Notes under the pieces: model-generated | What the model saw: the letters and a program-made list of their open reading frames with translations, nothing else | Database searches by the model: none | What the model was told of the DNA's origin: nothing | In this document: positions 46,222 to 55,175 of the stretch, piece by piece | How the letters are laid out: the number at the start of each line of letters is the position of its first letter | Position numbering within the stretch: position 1 is the first letter of the stretch | Made by a program: the position numbers and the translations under genes | Assembly (NCBI RefSeq): GCF_001982635.1 | Contig: NZ_MKFI01000001.1 | Location: 948,891-1,012,890, forward strand | DNA: 64,000 nt | Origin: Bradyrhizobium mercantei | GTDB lineage: Bacteria; Pseudomonadota; Alphaproteobacteria; Rhizobiales; Xanthobacteraceae | Reading direction: 5' to 3'

Positions 46222-47717
46222 TACTGAAACGCGACCTCGGCGAAGCTGCGCAGCTTGCGCGAATGCAGCCGCTCGGATTCCTGCTGCTTGAGCCGCTCCA
46301 GCGCCTTCAGCCCGATCTGAAGGTGCTGGCCGACGCGCTGGCGGTAGAACTCGCTCGCCATGCCCGCGAGCTTGATCTCGCCATGCAGCGGCTTGTCGGA
46401 GACGCACAGCAGCGTGCCATAGGGGACGCGGAAGCGATAGCCGTTGGCGGCGATCGTCGCCGATTCCATGTCGAGCGCGATCGAGCGCGACTGCGACATC
46501 CGCCGGATCACCTGCGGCCCGCTGATCTCCCAGTTGCGGTTGTCGACGCTGGCGACCGTGCCGGTCCGCATCAGCCGCTTCAGCTCGAAGCCTGAGAGCC
46601 CGGTCACCTCGCCGACCGCCTCCTCGAGCGCGACCTGCATTTCCGCAAGCGCGGGGATCGGCACCCACAGCGGCAGCTCGTGATCGAGCACGTGATCCTC
46701 GCGGACATAACCGTGGGCGAGCACGTAGTCGCCGAGCCGCTGCGTATTCCGCAAGCCGGCGCAATGCCCGATCATCAGCCAGGCATGCGGCCGCAGCACC
46801 GCCACGTGATCGGTGATGTTGCGCGCGTTCGACGGACCGATCCCGATATTGATCAGGGTGATGCCGCGATAGCCGGGCTCGACCAGATGAAACGCCGGCA
46901 TCTGCGGGACGCGCTCTGATGCGGTGCCCATGGTGCCGCCGCCGAGCCGCGCATTTTGCGTGATCACGTTGCCCGGTGCGACGAACGCCTCGATGTCCTG
47001 CTCGCCCGTAGCCAGACGCTGCAGGCTCGATTGCGCGAAGGCGTCGACATAGAACTGGTAGTTGGTGAAGATCACGAAATTCTGGAAGTGCTCCGGATCG
47101 GTGCCGGTGTAGTGATAGAGTCGGCGCAAGGAGTAATCGACCCGCGCGGCGCGGAACAGCGCCAATGGCTCCGGCGTGCCCGGCGTCAGCTCGAACGTTC
47201 CGTCGGCGATCGCATCGTCCATCGCGGCGAGATCCGGCGTATCGAAGATGTCGCGCAGCGATCGGGTGAACGCCGAGCTATCGGCAATCGTCAGTGCCGC
47301 CTCGATATTGATGTCGCGCCGGTAGGCGAAATGGATCGGAATCGGCTCGTTGGACTCGCCGATCTCGACCGCCACGCCATGGTTCTTGATCAAGAGCCCG
47401 ATCTGCTCGGTGAGATAGGTGCGGAAAATATCCGGCCGCGTGATGCTGGTCTCATGAATGCCAGGCCCTGCGACGAAGCCATAGGCGAGCCGCGAATCGA
47501 GCCGGGCATGCGACGAGGTCGTGATGCGGACGAACGGATAATGCGCGCGCACCCGCGTGGTGATCACGGCGCCGTTGACATAGGCCTCGAAGCGATTGCG
47601 CAGGAAGCCGGTGTTGCGCTCGTAAATCTCTTCGAGGCGGGCAACCGCCGCCGCGGCATCGACGAACGCTTCGGTCGTGATCGGCGGCGGGGTTTCGATG
47701 GGGGGCGTCGGAGACAT
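46221..47717 (-). CDS. amn: AMP nucleosidase
   Basis: A 498-residue enzyme hydrolysing AMP to adenine and ribose-5-phosphate in purine salvage. The N-terminal AMP-nucleosidase domain carries NRFEAYVNGAVITTRVRAHYPFVRITTS (outline) and the C-terminal nucleoside-phosphorylase-like domain includes IGIGPSNARNITDHVAVLRP and the IGHCAGLRNTQRLGDYVLAH segment. Length matches the E. coli and Bradyrhizobium enzymes. The ATG at 47717 is chosen over an upstream in-frame start at 47783 because it gives the usual N-terminus (MSPTPPIETPP). It lies alone on the minus strand. Confidence 0.93.
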   Translation of the reverse strand: MSPTPPIETPPPITTEAFVDAAAAVARLEEIYERNTGFLRNRFEAYVNGAVITTRVRAHYPFVRITTSSHARLDSRLAYGFVAGPGIHETSITRPDIFRTYLTEQIGLLIKNHGVAVEIGESNEPIPIHFAYRRDINIEAALTIADSSAFTRSLRDIFDTPDLAAMDDAIADGTFELTPGTPEPLALFRAARVDYSLRRLYHYTGTDPEHFQNFVIFTNYQFYVDAFAQSSLQRLATGEQDIEAFVAPGNVITQNARLGGGTMGTASERVPQMPAFHLVEPGYRGITLINIGIGPSNARNITDHVAVLRPHAWLMIGHCAGLRNTQRLGDYVLAHGYVREDHVLDHELPLWVPIPALAEMQVALEEAVGEVTGLSGFELKRLMRTGTVASVDNRNWEISGPQVIRRMSQSRSIALDMESATIAANGYRFRVPYGTLLCVSDKPLHGEIKLAGMASEFYRQRVGQHLQIGLKALERLKQQESERLHSRKLRSFAEVAFQ

Positions 47718-47820
47718 GTTCGCTTTGCACCAGATCCGTTGCCGAGCCGGGACTCGCTTTGGATCAGCGCAGTATAGCGACAATGGCCTCCAGTTCCAGA
47801 TCGGTGCCGGTCGCGGCGCC

Positions 47821-48171
47821 CTACTTCGCCTCGCGCGGCGGCAGCGCGCAGATCTCGGACCGGGTCAGGAACCGGCGCTCGCGGCCATTGTCGAGCGAGA
47901 ACATCCCGCCGCGGCCGGGAACGACGTCGATGATCAGGTCGGTGTGCTTCCAGACGTCATATTGCGAACCGCTGATGTAGAACGGTGCGCCGCCGATCTC
48001 GCCGAGCTTGACGTCGTGATCGCCGATCAGGAATTCGCCTTGCGGATAGCACATCGGCGACGAACCGTCGCAGCAGCCGCCGGACTGGTGAAACAGCACC
48101 GGCCCATGATCGGCCACGATCTCGGCGATCAGCTCCAGCGCAGCCGGCGTCGCGGTCACCTTGTCAGCCAC
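47821..48171 (-). CDS. DUF779 domain protein (aldehyde dehydrogenase partner)
   Basis: A 116-residue DUF779 protein with the cysteine-rich motif HQSGGCCDGSSPMCYPQGEF and the later YDVWKHTDLIIDVVPGRGG. The family occurs almost always next to NAD-dependent aldehyde dehydrogenases; its role is not established. Here it follows the aldehyde dehydrogenase gene by 84 bp on the same strand. The CC-C set could bind metal or serve a redox role (inference). Confidence 0.9.
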   Translation of the reverse strand: MADKVTATPAALELIAEIVADHGPVLFHQSGGCCDGSSPMCYPQGEFLIGDHDVKLGEIGGAPFYISGSQYDVWKHTDLIIDVVPGRGGMFSLDNGRERRFLTRSEICALPPREAK

Positions 48172-48255
48172 CTCGGCCTCCGTGAAGGGGGCTCCGGCGG
48201 GACATCCCGCCGAAGCCTGTCGTCCGCGTCCCCTGAACGCGGGGCAGCCGGGATC

Positions 48256-49773
48256 TCAGAAGAAGCCAAGCTTCTTCGCGCTGTAGCTCACCAGCATGTT
48301 CTTGGTCTGCTGGTAATGGTCGAGCATCATCTTGTGGTTCTCACGGCCGACGCCGGACTGCTTGTAGCCGCCGAACGCCGCATGCGCCGGATAGGCGTGA
48401 TAGCAGTTGGTCCAGACCCGGCCGGCCTGGATGGCGCGGCCGAAGCGGTAGCAGCGATTGGCATCGCGGCTCCAGACACCGGCGCCGAGGCCATAGAGCG
48501 TGTCGTTGGCGATCGAAAGCGCCTCTTCATCGGTCTTGAAGGTCGTGACCGACACCACCGGCCCAAAAATCTCCTCCTGGAACACGCGCATCTTGTTGTT
48601 GCCCTCGAACACGGTCGGCTTGACGTAATAGCCGCCCGACAGTCCGCCACCGAGATTGTTGCGCTCGCCGCCGGCCAGAACCTTGGCGCCCTCCTTCTTG
48701 CCGATGTCGATATAGGACAGGATCTTCTCGAGCTGCTCGGAGGAGGCCTGCGCGCCGATCATGGTGGATGGGTCGAGCGGGCTGCCCTGCGTGATCGCGG
48801 CCACGCGCTTCAGCGCGCGCTCCATGAAGCGGTCGTAGATCGATTCATGGATCAGGGCCCGGCTCGGACAGGTGCAGACCTCGCCCTGGTTGAGCGCGAA
48901 CATCACAAAGCCTTCGATCGCCTTGTCGAAGAAATCGTCGTCGTCGGCGCAGACATCCTTGAAGAAGATGTTCGGCGACTTGCCGCCGAGTTCAAGCGTC
49001 ACCGGGATCAGGTTCTGCGAGGCGTATTGCATGATCAGCCGGCCGGTCGTGGTCTCGCCGGTGAAGGCGATCTTGGCGATCCGGTTCGACGAGGCGAGCG
49101 GTTTGCCGGCTTCGAGGCCAAAGCCGTTGACGACGTTGAGCACGCCCTTGGGCAGGAGATCGCCGACCAGTTCGAGCAACGTCATGATCGACGCCGGGGT
49201 CTGCTCGGCCGGCTTGAGCACGACGCAGTTGCCGGCGGCGAGCGCCGGCGCGAGCTTCCAGACCGCCATCAGGATCGGGAAATTCCAGGGAATGATCTGC
49301 CCGACCACGCCGAGCGGCTCGTGGAAGTGATAGGCGACGGTGTCATGGTCGATCTCGGAGATCGAGCCCTCTTGACCGCGGATCGCGCTGGCGAAATAGC
49401 GGAAGTGGTCGATCGCGAGCGGCAGGTCGGCGGCCATGGTCTCGCGGATCGGCTTGCCGTTGTCCCAGGTCTCGGCGGTGGCGAGCTTCTCGAGATTGGT
49501 CTCCATCCGATCGGCGATCCTGTTGAGGATCAGCGAACGCTCGGCGACGCTGGTCTTGCCCCAGGCGTCCTTGGCGGCATGCGCGGCATCGAGCGCGGCC
49601 TCGATGTCGGCGGCATCCGACCGCGGGATCTCGCAGATCGGAAGTCCAGTCACCGGCGAGACGTTGTCGAAATATTTTCCGGAATGGGGCTCGCGCCATT
49701 CGCCGCCGATGAAATTGCCGTAACGCTTGGCAAACGGCGCCTTGAGCACGGACTGCATGTCAACCTTGTTCAT
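48256..49773 (-). CDS. Aldehyde dehydrogenase (AcoD/ExaC-like)
   Basis: A 505-residue NAD-dependent aldehyde dehydrogenase resembling the acetaldehyde/AcoD group. Visible active-site features are the glutamate motif [12 protein letters not shown] and the nucleophile segment [19 protein letters not shown], with the cofactor loop IPWNFPILM. The gene starts at ATG 49773 following GGAGG; the ten upstream in-frame codons have no support. It is followed by DUF779 and preceded, 402 bp away, by a GAF-HTH regulator on the same strand. Likely oxidises acetaldehyde or related short aldehydes from alcohol oxidation (family knowledge). Confidence 0.93.
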   Translation of the reverse strand: MNKVDMQSVLKAPFAKRYGNFIGGEWREPHSGKYFDNVSPVTGLPICEIPRSDAADIEAALDAAHAAKDAWGKTSVAERSLILNRIADRMETNLEKLATAETWDNGKPIRETMAADLPLAIDHFRYFASAIRGQEGSISEIDHDTVAYHFHEPLGVVGQIIPWNFPILMAVWKLAPALAAGNCVVLKPAEQTPASIMTLLELVGDLLPKGVLNVVNGFGLEAGKPLASSNRIAKIAFTGETTTGRLIMQYASQNLIPVTLELGGKSPNIFFKDVCADDDDFFDKAIEGFVMFALNQGEVCTCPSRALIHESIYDRFMERALKRVAAITQGSPLDPSTMIGAQASSEQLEKILSYIDIGKKEGAKVLAGGERNNLGGGLSGGYYVKPTVFEGNNKMRVFQEEIFGPVVSVTTFKTDEEALSIANDTLYGLGAGVWSRDANRCYRFGRAIQAGRVWTNCYHAYPAHAAFGGYKQSGVGRENHKMMLDHYQQTKNMLVSYSAKKLGFF

Positions 49774-49875
49774 GTGTTCCTCCGTTGGCACGCCGATGCA
49801 CACGGCGTTGGGCCGGAACGCTCGGCCAAATCAGGCGGACAGAACAGGGGCCGACCCCAACGGCCGCAGGGGAAC

Positions 49876-49893
49876 TGTCGCAAATCTGAGACA
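49876..49893. promoter_or_regulatory. Candidate regulator-binding inverted repeat upstream of the aldehyde dehydrogenase
   Basis: TGTCGCA-aatc-TGAGACA is an 18-bp inverted repeat with 6 of 7 arm positions matching. It lies about 100 bp upstream of the aldehyde dehydrogenase start, within the gap between it and the GAF-HTH regulator gene. Position fits an upstream activator site of an AcoR-like protein. No convincing sigma-54 -24/-12 element was found beside it. Confidence 0.5.
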
Positions 49894-50004
49894 GAGTGCG
49901 CCGCAAATTGGCACCGGCGCAGCGGTGCTCCGGACGCCGGTTTGAGCCTGGTGAAATGCCCTAGGGCATGATGGGATTGGGTTGAGCTGCAACGGCGTCG
50001 AAAG

Positions 50005-50133
50005 TTCACCTCTCCCTTGGGAGAGGTCGATTTGCGCAGCAAATCGGGTGAGGGGTAACGGTCGATCGAGGGAGCAAGAGCCCTCACCCGGATTGCTTCG
50101 CAATCCGACCTCTCCCCGCCGGGGAGAGGTGAA
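50005..50133. repeat. Interspersed repeat, family B (complete, 129 bp)
   Basis: Ends TTCACCTCTCCCTTGGG and GGGGAGAGGTGAA are inverted, with internal GGGTGAGGGG and CCCTCACCC. It is the same element as at 13911-14068 and, in half form, at 28684-28737. It occupies the middle of the 49774-50175 gap, which shows no gene. Confidence 0.8.
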
Positions 50134-50175
50134 CTGAGACTGCGCCAAGCCGATTCAATCAATACTCATCCTGCC

Positions 50176-51132
50176 CTAGCGGTGCAGGCCGAGCTGCTTC
50201 AGCTTGCGGTGCAACGTGGCGCGGGACATGTCGAGATCCCTGGCGGCTTTCGACACGTTGCCGCCGGCGCGTGCCAGCGCGCGCTGCAATGCTGCACGTT
50301 CCGCGGCAGCCAGGCCGCCATCCTCGCGCGTCTCGCCGATCAGATCAGCCGCCGGCAATGGCCGCGCCAGCGACGCCGCGTTGAGGCCGAGCGCGCGCCG
50401 CGCCGCCCGCGTCGCACCGATCACGAGGTCGTCGCGATCGACCGCCAGCAGCGAGTTGACGGCGCGCTCGCTTCGCGGCGTCAGCAGGATCCGCGCATCG
50501 GGAAACGCCCGGCGAAAATTCTCGGCCTCGATCGCGCGCGCGGCGTCGGTGACCGTGGTCGCGATCAGCCGGGAAAATCCTTCGGTGAGGTCCGCCCGGC
50601 AGGACGAGACATCGAGGGCAGCGGCAAGCTCGCCATGCTCGTCGAAGATCGGCGCGGTGGTGCAGAACAGAGCGGAATTGCGGGTGAAGAAGTGCTGCTC
50701 GCGGTCGATCGACAGCGCACGTTTCTCGACGATGCAGGTGCCGATGCCATTGGTGCCCTCGTACTTCTCGCTCCAGACCGCACCGGTCCACAGCCCCCAG
50801 GCGTCGAAGGTCGCGTCATCGGCACCCGCGCCGCGCCGGTCGACGACGACGCCGTCGCGGTCCGCGAGCAGCACCGAACAGCCGACGCCGCCCACGGCCA
50901 GGAACAGCCGGTCGAGCGTGCTCTGTGCGACTTTCAGGAATTCACCGAGGCGCTGCTGTGCGGCGGCGATTTCAGCCTGGCCGAGACGATGCGACGGCAG
51001 GCGGCTCGCCGGATCGAGCGCATGCAGATGGCCGGAGCGACGCCACGACGCCGACAGCTCGGATGGCGCTCCGCCTCCGGCCAGCACGTCGAGAACCTTG
51101 TCCGTGTGCATGACGCCTGGCGACCGGCTCAT
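50176..51132 (-). CDS. GAF-domain regulator with Fis-type HTH, lacking the AAA+ domain
   Basis: A 318-residue AcoR-like regulator. After a short N-terminal region (SWRRSG near 28-33) comes a GAF-type sensory domain (about 60-215) with VLLADRDGVVVDRRG and GTNGIGTCIVEKRAL motifs. A Fis-type helix-turn-helix ends the protein (AALQRALARAGGNVSKAARDLDMSRATLHRKLKQLGL in outline). The central sigma-54-activating AAA+ ATPase of full AcoR (over 600 residues) is missing, so it cannot remodel sigma-54 holoenzyme by itself. It is next to the aldehyde dehydrogenase/DUF779 pair and probably controls it. Similar short forms are known in rhizobia (recollection). Confidence 0.88.
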   Translation of the reverse strand: MSRSPGVMHTDKVLDVLAGGGAPSELSASWRRSGHLHALDPASRLPSHRLGQAEIAAAQQRLGEFLKVAQSTLDRLFLAVGGVGCSVLLADRDGVVVDRRGAGADDATFDAWGLWTGAVWSEKYEGTNGIGTCIVEKRALSIDREQHFFTRNSALFCTTAPIFDEHGELAAALDVSSCRADLTEGFSRLIATTVTDAARAIEAENFRRAFPDARILLTPRSERAVNSLLAVDRDDLVIGATRAARRALGLNAASLARPLPAADLIGETREDGGLAAAERAALQRALARAGGNVSKAARDLDMSRATLHRKLKQLGLHR

Positions 51133-51325
51133 GCTCTCCTCCCCTGCTCCGCGGGTTCTACAGACCCTCGGGAGCGCGGCGCGTTGGCCCTGGCATCCTT
51201 GTATGCCGGAGAATATAGCGCTCCACGCAGCCTTTCAAGGGAACGGCACACCGACCTTCGGACAGGAACCTGGACTTCGTCGCGCGGCTCGCGGGCGTGA
51301 GTCCACGCCCTCGCGCAGAATGCGC

Positions 51326-52561
51326 CTACTGAATCCGCGCCAGCACCGCGAGGCGGCGGATGCCTTTGTTGCGGTAGGCGTCGAGGAACGCGTAATAGTC
51401 CTTGAACGAGACGCAACCGTTGGAGTCGCCGTTCGGGCCGAGCATGAAGGTGTGCGCGAGCAGGCCGACGCGGTTGAAGATCTTGCCCTCGCCGCCGATC
51501 GGATTGAGCCGCAGCGCCGGCACGCCGTGGAACAGCGCCTCGCGCGGCTTCAGCTCGTAAATGTGCGGCGGCGTCACACCGACCATCTTCAGATGCGAGG
51601 ACCGGGGATCGTCGAGCCTGGAGCCGAGGCCCGAATGCGCCTCGAGGCGGGTGCCGTCGGGCAGGTACACGGTCCTGGCCGAGATGTCGTACACCGCGGT
51701 CTGGCGGTCATAGGGCGGCGAGCCGCCGAGCATCGGGTTCTGGTCCAGCGTCGAGGGGATGCTGCCGGTCACATTGGCGTCGGCCGAGGCAAACGACAGC
51801 AGTCCGCCGCTCGACTCGCGCTTGCCCCACAGCTTCTCGACCATGGTGTGCCGCTCGTTCGAGGCGATCGACATCACCGCGGCCTTGGCGCGCGCGGCCA
51901 TGTCGCGAACGCCGCCGGATTTCGCTGCCTGCTTGGCCTCGGCGGGCTTCGCCTCGGGTGCCTTCGCCTCAGGAGTCTGAACATTGGCGGTGGGGTCGTT
52001 GAGCGCCACCTTCAGATTGGCGGCGGCCTGCTTCTTCGCGGCCTCGACCGACTTCGGCGCCGGCAACGGCTTCGATGTCTCGGCAAGCTCTGCTGAGGCG
52101 ACCGCCCTCGCCGCTTCGGTGCCCCTGGGCGCGGCGGCTTGTTTGATCGGGTCGATCTGCGATGCGGCGTCGGCCACGACACTCGACGCCACGCCCTCAG
52201 GCGAGGCCGCCGCAAACCGATCGTTAAACATAAGCGAAGCCGCCGGAGCTTCCGACTTCGCGACCTCGGTCTTTGCGGGCGCCACAGGCGCCGGCGTCAG
52301 GGACGCGAACACCTCGTTGAATGCGGGTGCCGGCCGCGCTGCGACCGCCACGGGCCGCTTCGCCACCGGCGCATCAAACGACGCATTGCCGACCGACGGA
52401 AAGACGCTCGCCGCGAAGATGTTGGCGTAGACGGTCCAGGCGCAGCCGAGAACCAGAGCCGCGACCGCGGCGCTGCCAAAGAAATGCTGCGGAAGGATTT
52501 TTCGGGATGATTTCTTGCGGCTCGGCGCCCCAAGAACATACGCACTCGCACTCGTACCCAT
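51326..52561 (-). CDS. Membrane-anchored Tlde1-like (DUF2778) domain protein
   Basis: A 411-residue protein with a basic N-terminus, one membrane helix near residues 28-48 (FFGSAAVAALVLGCAWTVYANIF in outline), a long Ala/Pro-rich linker and a C-terminal DUF2778 domain (about 290-411). The predicted catalytic histidine and cysteine are H370 and C383 in AHTFMLGPNGDSNGCVSF. DUF2778 was named Tlde1 after a Salmonella type VI effector with L,D-carboxypeptidase/transpeptidase-exchange activity on peptidoglycan. No T6SS gene is here, so an envelope-maintenance role is more likely. The start at 52561 is chosen over an earlier in-frame start. Confidence 0.88.
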   Translation of the reverse strand: MGTSASAYVLGAPSRKKSSRKILPQHFFGSAAVAALVLGCAWTVYANIFAASVFPSVGNASFDAPVAKRPVAVAARPAPAFNEVFASLTPAPVAPAKTEVAKSEAPAASLMFNDRFAAASPEGVASSVVADAASQIDPIKQAAAPRGTEAARAVASAELAETSKPLPAPKSVEAAKKQAAANLKVALNDPTANVQTPEAKAPEAKPAEAKQAAKSGGVRDMAARAKAAVMSIASNERHTMVEKLWGKRESSGGLLSFASADANVTGSIPSTLDQNPMLGGSPPYDRQTAVYDISARTVYLPDGTRLEAHSGLGSRLDDPRSSHLKMVGVTPPHIYELKPREALFHGVPALRLNPIGGEGKIFNRVGLLAHTFMLGPNGDSNGCVSFKDYYAFLDAYRNKGIRRLAVLARIQ

Positions 52562-52787
52562 ACGCCCGACGCTCAAAACAGGTCCACCTTTGTCCCCACA
52601 CTGGATCTGCCGAACGATGTCTCGGCGTAACCGTAGCGCAGGGGGCACAGACGGCCATTAAGGCGACTTTTAGTTAAATGCCGCTTAACTGGGCGCATCC
52701 CCTGCAGCGCGGGAAGTGCCTGTGGCGTAGGGCTTTTTTAAGATGACATTGGACCGCCAAAGGGGCTTTTTTGTCCCATTGCGGGAC

Positions 52788-52823
52788 ATTCCGGCATGCC
52801 GCTTTGGCGCGGCATGCCGGAAT
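52788..52823. repeat. Perfect 15-bp inverted repeat hairpin
   Basis: ATTCCGGCATGCCGC and its exact complement GCGGCATGCCGGAAT flank a 6-nt loop TTTGGC. It lies between the DUF899 gene (stop at 52892) and the Tlde1-like gene (start 52561), both on the minus strand. It could terminate or insulate the DUF899 transcript; no T run follows. The rest of the 330-bp gap (52562-52891) has no gene. Confidence 0.8.
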
Positions 52824-52891
52824 AAATTCAGGAGAGAATTTCCTTGCCGATCGCCCCGTAATGACGCGGGGATCGCGCAAAAACCATCTCC

Positions 52892-53587
52892 TCAATAGCT
52901 CAGCTTCGGATACCAGTCCGTGCCGCGGCCCTCGCGCGTGGTGTCGAGCAAGGTCCACAGCGGATCCATGTCCGGCGCGCCGCGCGGGTCCTGGCCGGGA
53001 TCCATCGTGCCTCCGCCCATTTCGCCTCCCCAGAAATGCCGGATCGTGCCGTTGTGGCGGGTGAAGACATTGTAGCCGGGCAAGTCGGCGTCATCCTTGT
53101 TGACGTAGTCGCGCGTGTAGTCGCCCGACGGATCCGAGTAGATCCTGTGACGGGTCCAGCCGCGCGCTTTTTTCGCCTCGATCAATCGTGCGATCGGCGA
53201 GCGCGCCGTGAACACGAACGACACGCGCTGCTCGATATCGGGCAGCTTCTCTTCCCATGTGCTCATGAATGACGTGCACATCGGGCACGGCTTCTCGCGC
53301 TGCGGGCCGAACATGTAGCTGTAGACGATCAGCGTCTGCTTGTTGCCGAAGAGATCGGCGAGCGACGCCGCGCCGGACTCGCCGGTAAACTGATAGGCCT
53401 TGGTCACCTCGCCGCCCGGCGGCAAGGCGCGGCGCAGCTCGGCGACGCGCTCGATATGGCGGCGCAGCTCGATCTCCTCGACGAGCAGCGCCTGGCGCGC
53501 CCGGCGATATTCGGCGCTCTCGTTGGGAACGCGCCTGAGATTGGTCGCGGCGAGCTCGGCGGCGGGCTTGAGGACGGAACTGGTCAT
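52892..53587 (-). CDS. DUF899 family thioredoxin-like protein
   Basis: A 231-residue DUF899 protein, a thioredoxin-like fold related to AhpC/TSA. The segment PQREKPCPMCTSFMSTWEEKLPDIEQRVSF (outline) carries a CPMC motif, and GYNVFTRHNGTIRHFWGGEMG is characteristic of the family near the C-terminus. The start MTSSVLKPAAELAATN matches homologues. It is likely a cytoplasmic thiol-dependent protein, but its substrate is not known. It is 78 bp upstream, in coding order downstream, of the glycosyltransferase genes on the same strand. Confidence 0.88.
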   Translation of the reverse strand: MTSSVLKPAAELAATNLRRVPNESAEYRRARQALLVEEIELRRHIERVAELRRALPPGGEVTKAYQFTGESGAASLADLFGNKQTLIVYSYMFGPQREKPCPMCTSFMSTWEEKLPDIEQRVSFVFTARSPIARLIEAKKARGWTRHRIYSDPSGDYTRDYVNKDDADLPGYNVFTRHNGTIRHFWGGEMGGGTMDPGQDPRGAPDMDPLWTLLDTTREGRGTDWYPKLSY

Positions 53588-53665
53588 GGTTGGAACCTCG
53601 CGTGGTTGACGGGCTCCCTGGAAGACGAGCCGGACGGGGACGGTCCGACATCCAACGGCTGCGAT

Positions 53666-55168
53666 TTACTGGAGTTCCGGCGGCGGCGAACGGTCGAAGA
53701 CCTCGCCCTTTGCACCTTCCAGCAGCTCGAGCACGTAGGTCTCGACGATCAACGGCCCGCGCATGCGCCTGGCCTCGGCCACCGTTTCGACATGGGCGAA
53801 ATTGTCGCGCACCGAGGCCGGCATCGCCTGATCGACCTCATGCACATACAACAGCTTGCCGGACAGCTGCGCCGGACTCGGCTCTGACATGTTGACCCAG
53901 CGAATGCGCTGGCCCTGCTGGGCGACGCAGGTGCCCTTGGGCAGATAGAAGGCCAGCCAGCCGGTGGTGCCGTAATCCGGCGCCAGCACGCAAGCGGCGC
54001 CGCTGCGCACACGCGCCGCCTCGATCTCGCCGGCGAGCTCCGGCCAGCCGACCCCGACGCTGCGCACGGTGGCGTCGCGGCGGTAGCCCGAGAGCATGCC
54101 GGTGTTGGCCTGCACGATCAGCAGCGCGAACAGCACGACGCCGGTGGGCGCCGCCCAGCGGCGGCAGAAATCGATCGTGCGCTGCTCGCGCGGCGCCCAC
54201 TGCACCTGGATCGCGGCGACCGCGGCCGCCACCGCAAAGGCGGGATAGACCGGCGCGAACCAGTTGGCCTCGACCCGCGCATGCAGCGCGTGCCAGGTGA
54301 AGTAGACCACGATGGTCCAGAACATCGTATTGATCAGCACGCGCGCGGCCATCGCGCCGTCGCGGCGCCGGGAGAGCGCGTAGAGCCCCATGACGCCGAG
54401 GATGAAGACCAGCGGCGTTGCGAACGCAAACTGCGTCGGGATCAGCTCGGCGATGTAGGTCGGGCGGAAATCCTCGATCCGGGCGCGGCCCATCTGCTTG
54501 ATGAAGGACACCCATTGGTGATCGGCGTTCCAGAGGATGACCGGCGCGAACAGGCCGGCCGCAACCAGGCCGCCGAGATAGAGCCAGGGCGAGAGATACC
54601 AGCGCCGCAGCTTCGGCACCGCCGCGAGCCAGATCAGGATCGCCGGACCAAAGAACAGCGCGGTGTATTTCGACAGCAGCGCCGCGCCGGCGCTGGCGCC
54701 GACCGCGAGCCACCAGGCGCCGCGGCCGCTCTCCAGCACCTTGGCGAGCGCGTACAGCAGCAGGCTCGCCGCAACCAGTAGCGGCGAATCCGGCGTCACG
54801 ATCAGCGTGCCGACGGCGGCCATCAGCGTGACATTGAGCAGGATCGCGGCACTTGCCGCGACGCGCGGGCCGCCGAACAGGATCTCGGCAGTCCGGTAGA
54901 CCGCCCAGCTCATCGGCAGCGCAAGCAGGATCGACACCAGCCGCACGCCGAACGGCGTGTCGCCTGCGATCATGGTGCCGAGCCGGATCACGATTGCCAC
55001 CATCGGCGGATGGTCGTAATAGCCGCCCGCGAGCGACTTCGACCACATCCAATAATAGGCTTCGTCGAAGGTCAGCGGCGTCCATGCGGCGGCGGCCAGC
55101 CGCAGCACCACGAGCGCGCACACCGCAAGGGCGGTGTTCCGCGCCAGCCGCGCCTCGTTCGGGTTCAT
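53666..55168 (-). CDS. Glycosyltransferase family 39 (PMT/ArnT-like) membrane protein
   Basis: A 500-residue multi-spanning GT-C fold enzyme using a polyprenyl-phosphate sugar donor. The first periplasmic loop carries the acidic active-site motif TFDEAYYWMWSKSLAGGYYDHPPMV (outline; FDE near 35-37), as in ArnT/PMT enzymes. About ten to eleven membrane helices follow, then a soluble tail from near 400. It starts 7 bp after the GT2-GtrA gene, so the two form an operon in which GT2 would make the lipid-linked sugar and this enzyme would transfer it. Acceptor unknown. Confidence 0.9.
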   Translation of the reverse strand: MNPNEARLARNTALAVCALVVLRLAAAAWTPLTFDEAYYWMWSKSLAGGYYDHPPMVAIVIRLGTMIAGDTPFGVRLVSILLALPMSWAVYRTAEILFGGPRVAASAAILLNVTLMAAVGTLIVTPDSPLLVAASLLLYALAKVLESGRGAWWLAVGASAGAALLSKYTALFFGPAILIWLAAVPKLRRWYLSPWLYLGGLVAAGLFAPVILWNADHQWVSFIKQMGRARIEDFRPTYIAELIPTQFAFATPLVFILGVMGLYALSRRRDGAMAARVLINTMFWTIVVYFTWHALHARVEANWFAPVYPAFAVAAAVAAIQVQWAPREQRTIDFCRRWAAPTGVVLFALLIVQANTGMLSGYRRDATVRSVGVGWPELAGEIEAARVRSGAACVLAPDYGTTGWLAFYLPKGTCVAQQGQRIRWVNMSEPSPAQLSGKLLYVHEVDQAMPASVRDNFAHVETVAEARRMRGPLIVETYVLELLEGAKGEVFDRSPPPELQ

Positions 55169-55175
55169 GCCACCG

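Noticed and set aside
49774..49960. Sigma-54 promoter for the aldehyde dehydrogenase
   Set aside because: The best candidate on the minus strand (GGTGCC...TTTGC) has the two conserved pairs one base too close, so it is not a valid -24/-12 site.
47677..49971. 764-residue open frame on the plus strand opposite AMP nucleosidase, DUF779 and aldehyde dehydrogenase
   Set aside because: It is an antisense shadow of GC-rich coding sequence; its protein is arginine- and alanine-rich with no family motif, and the minus-strand genes are certain.
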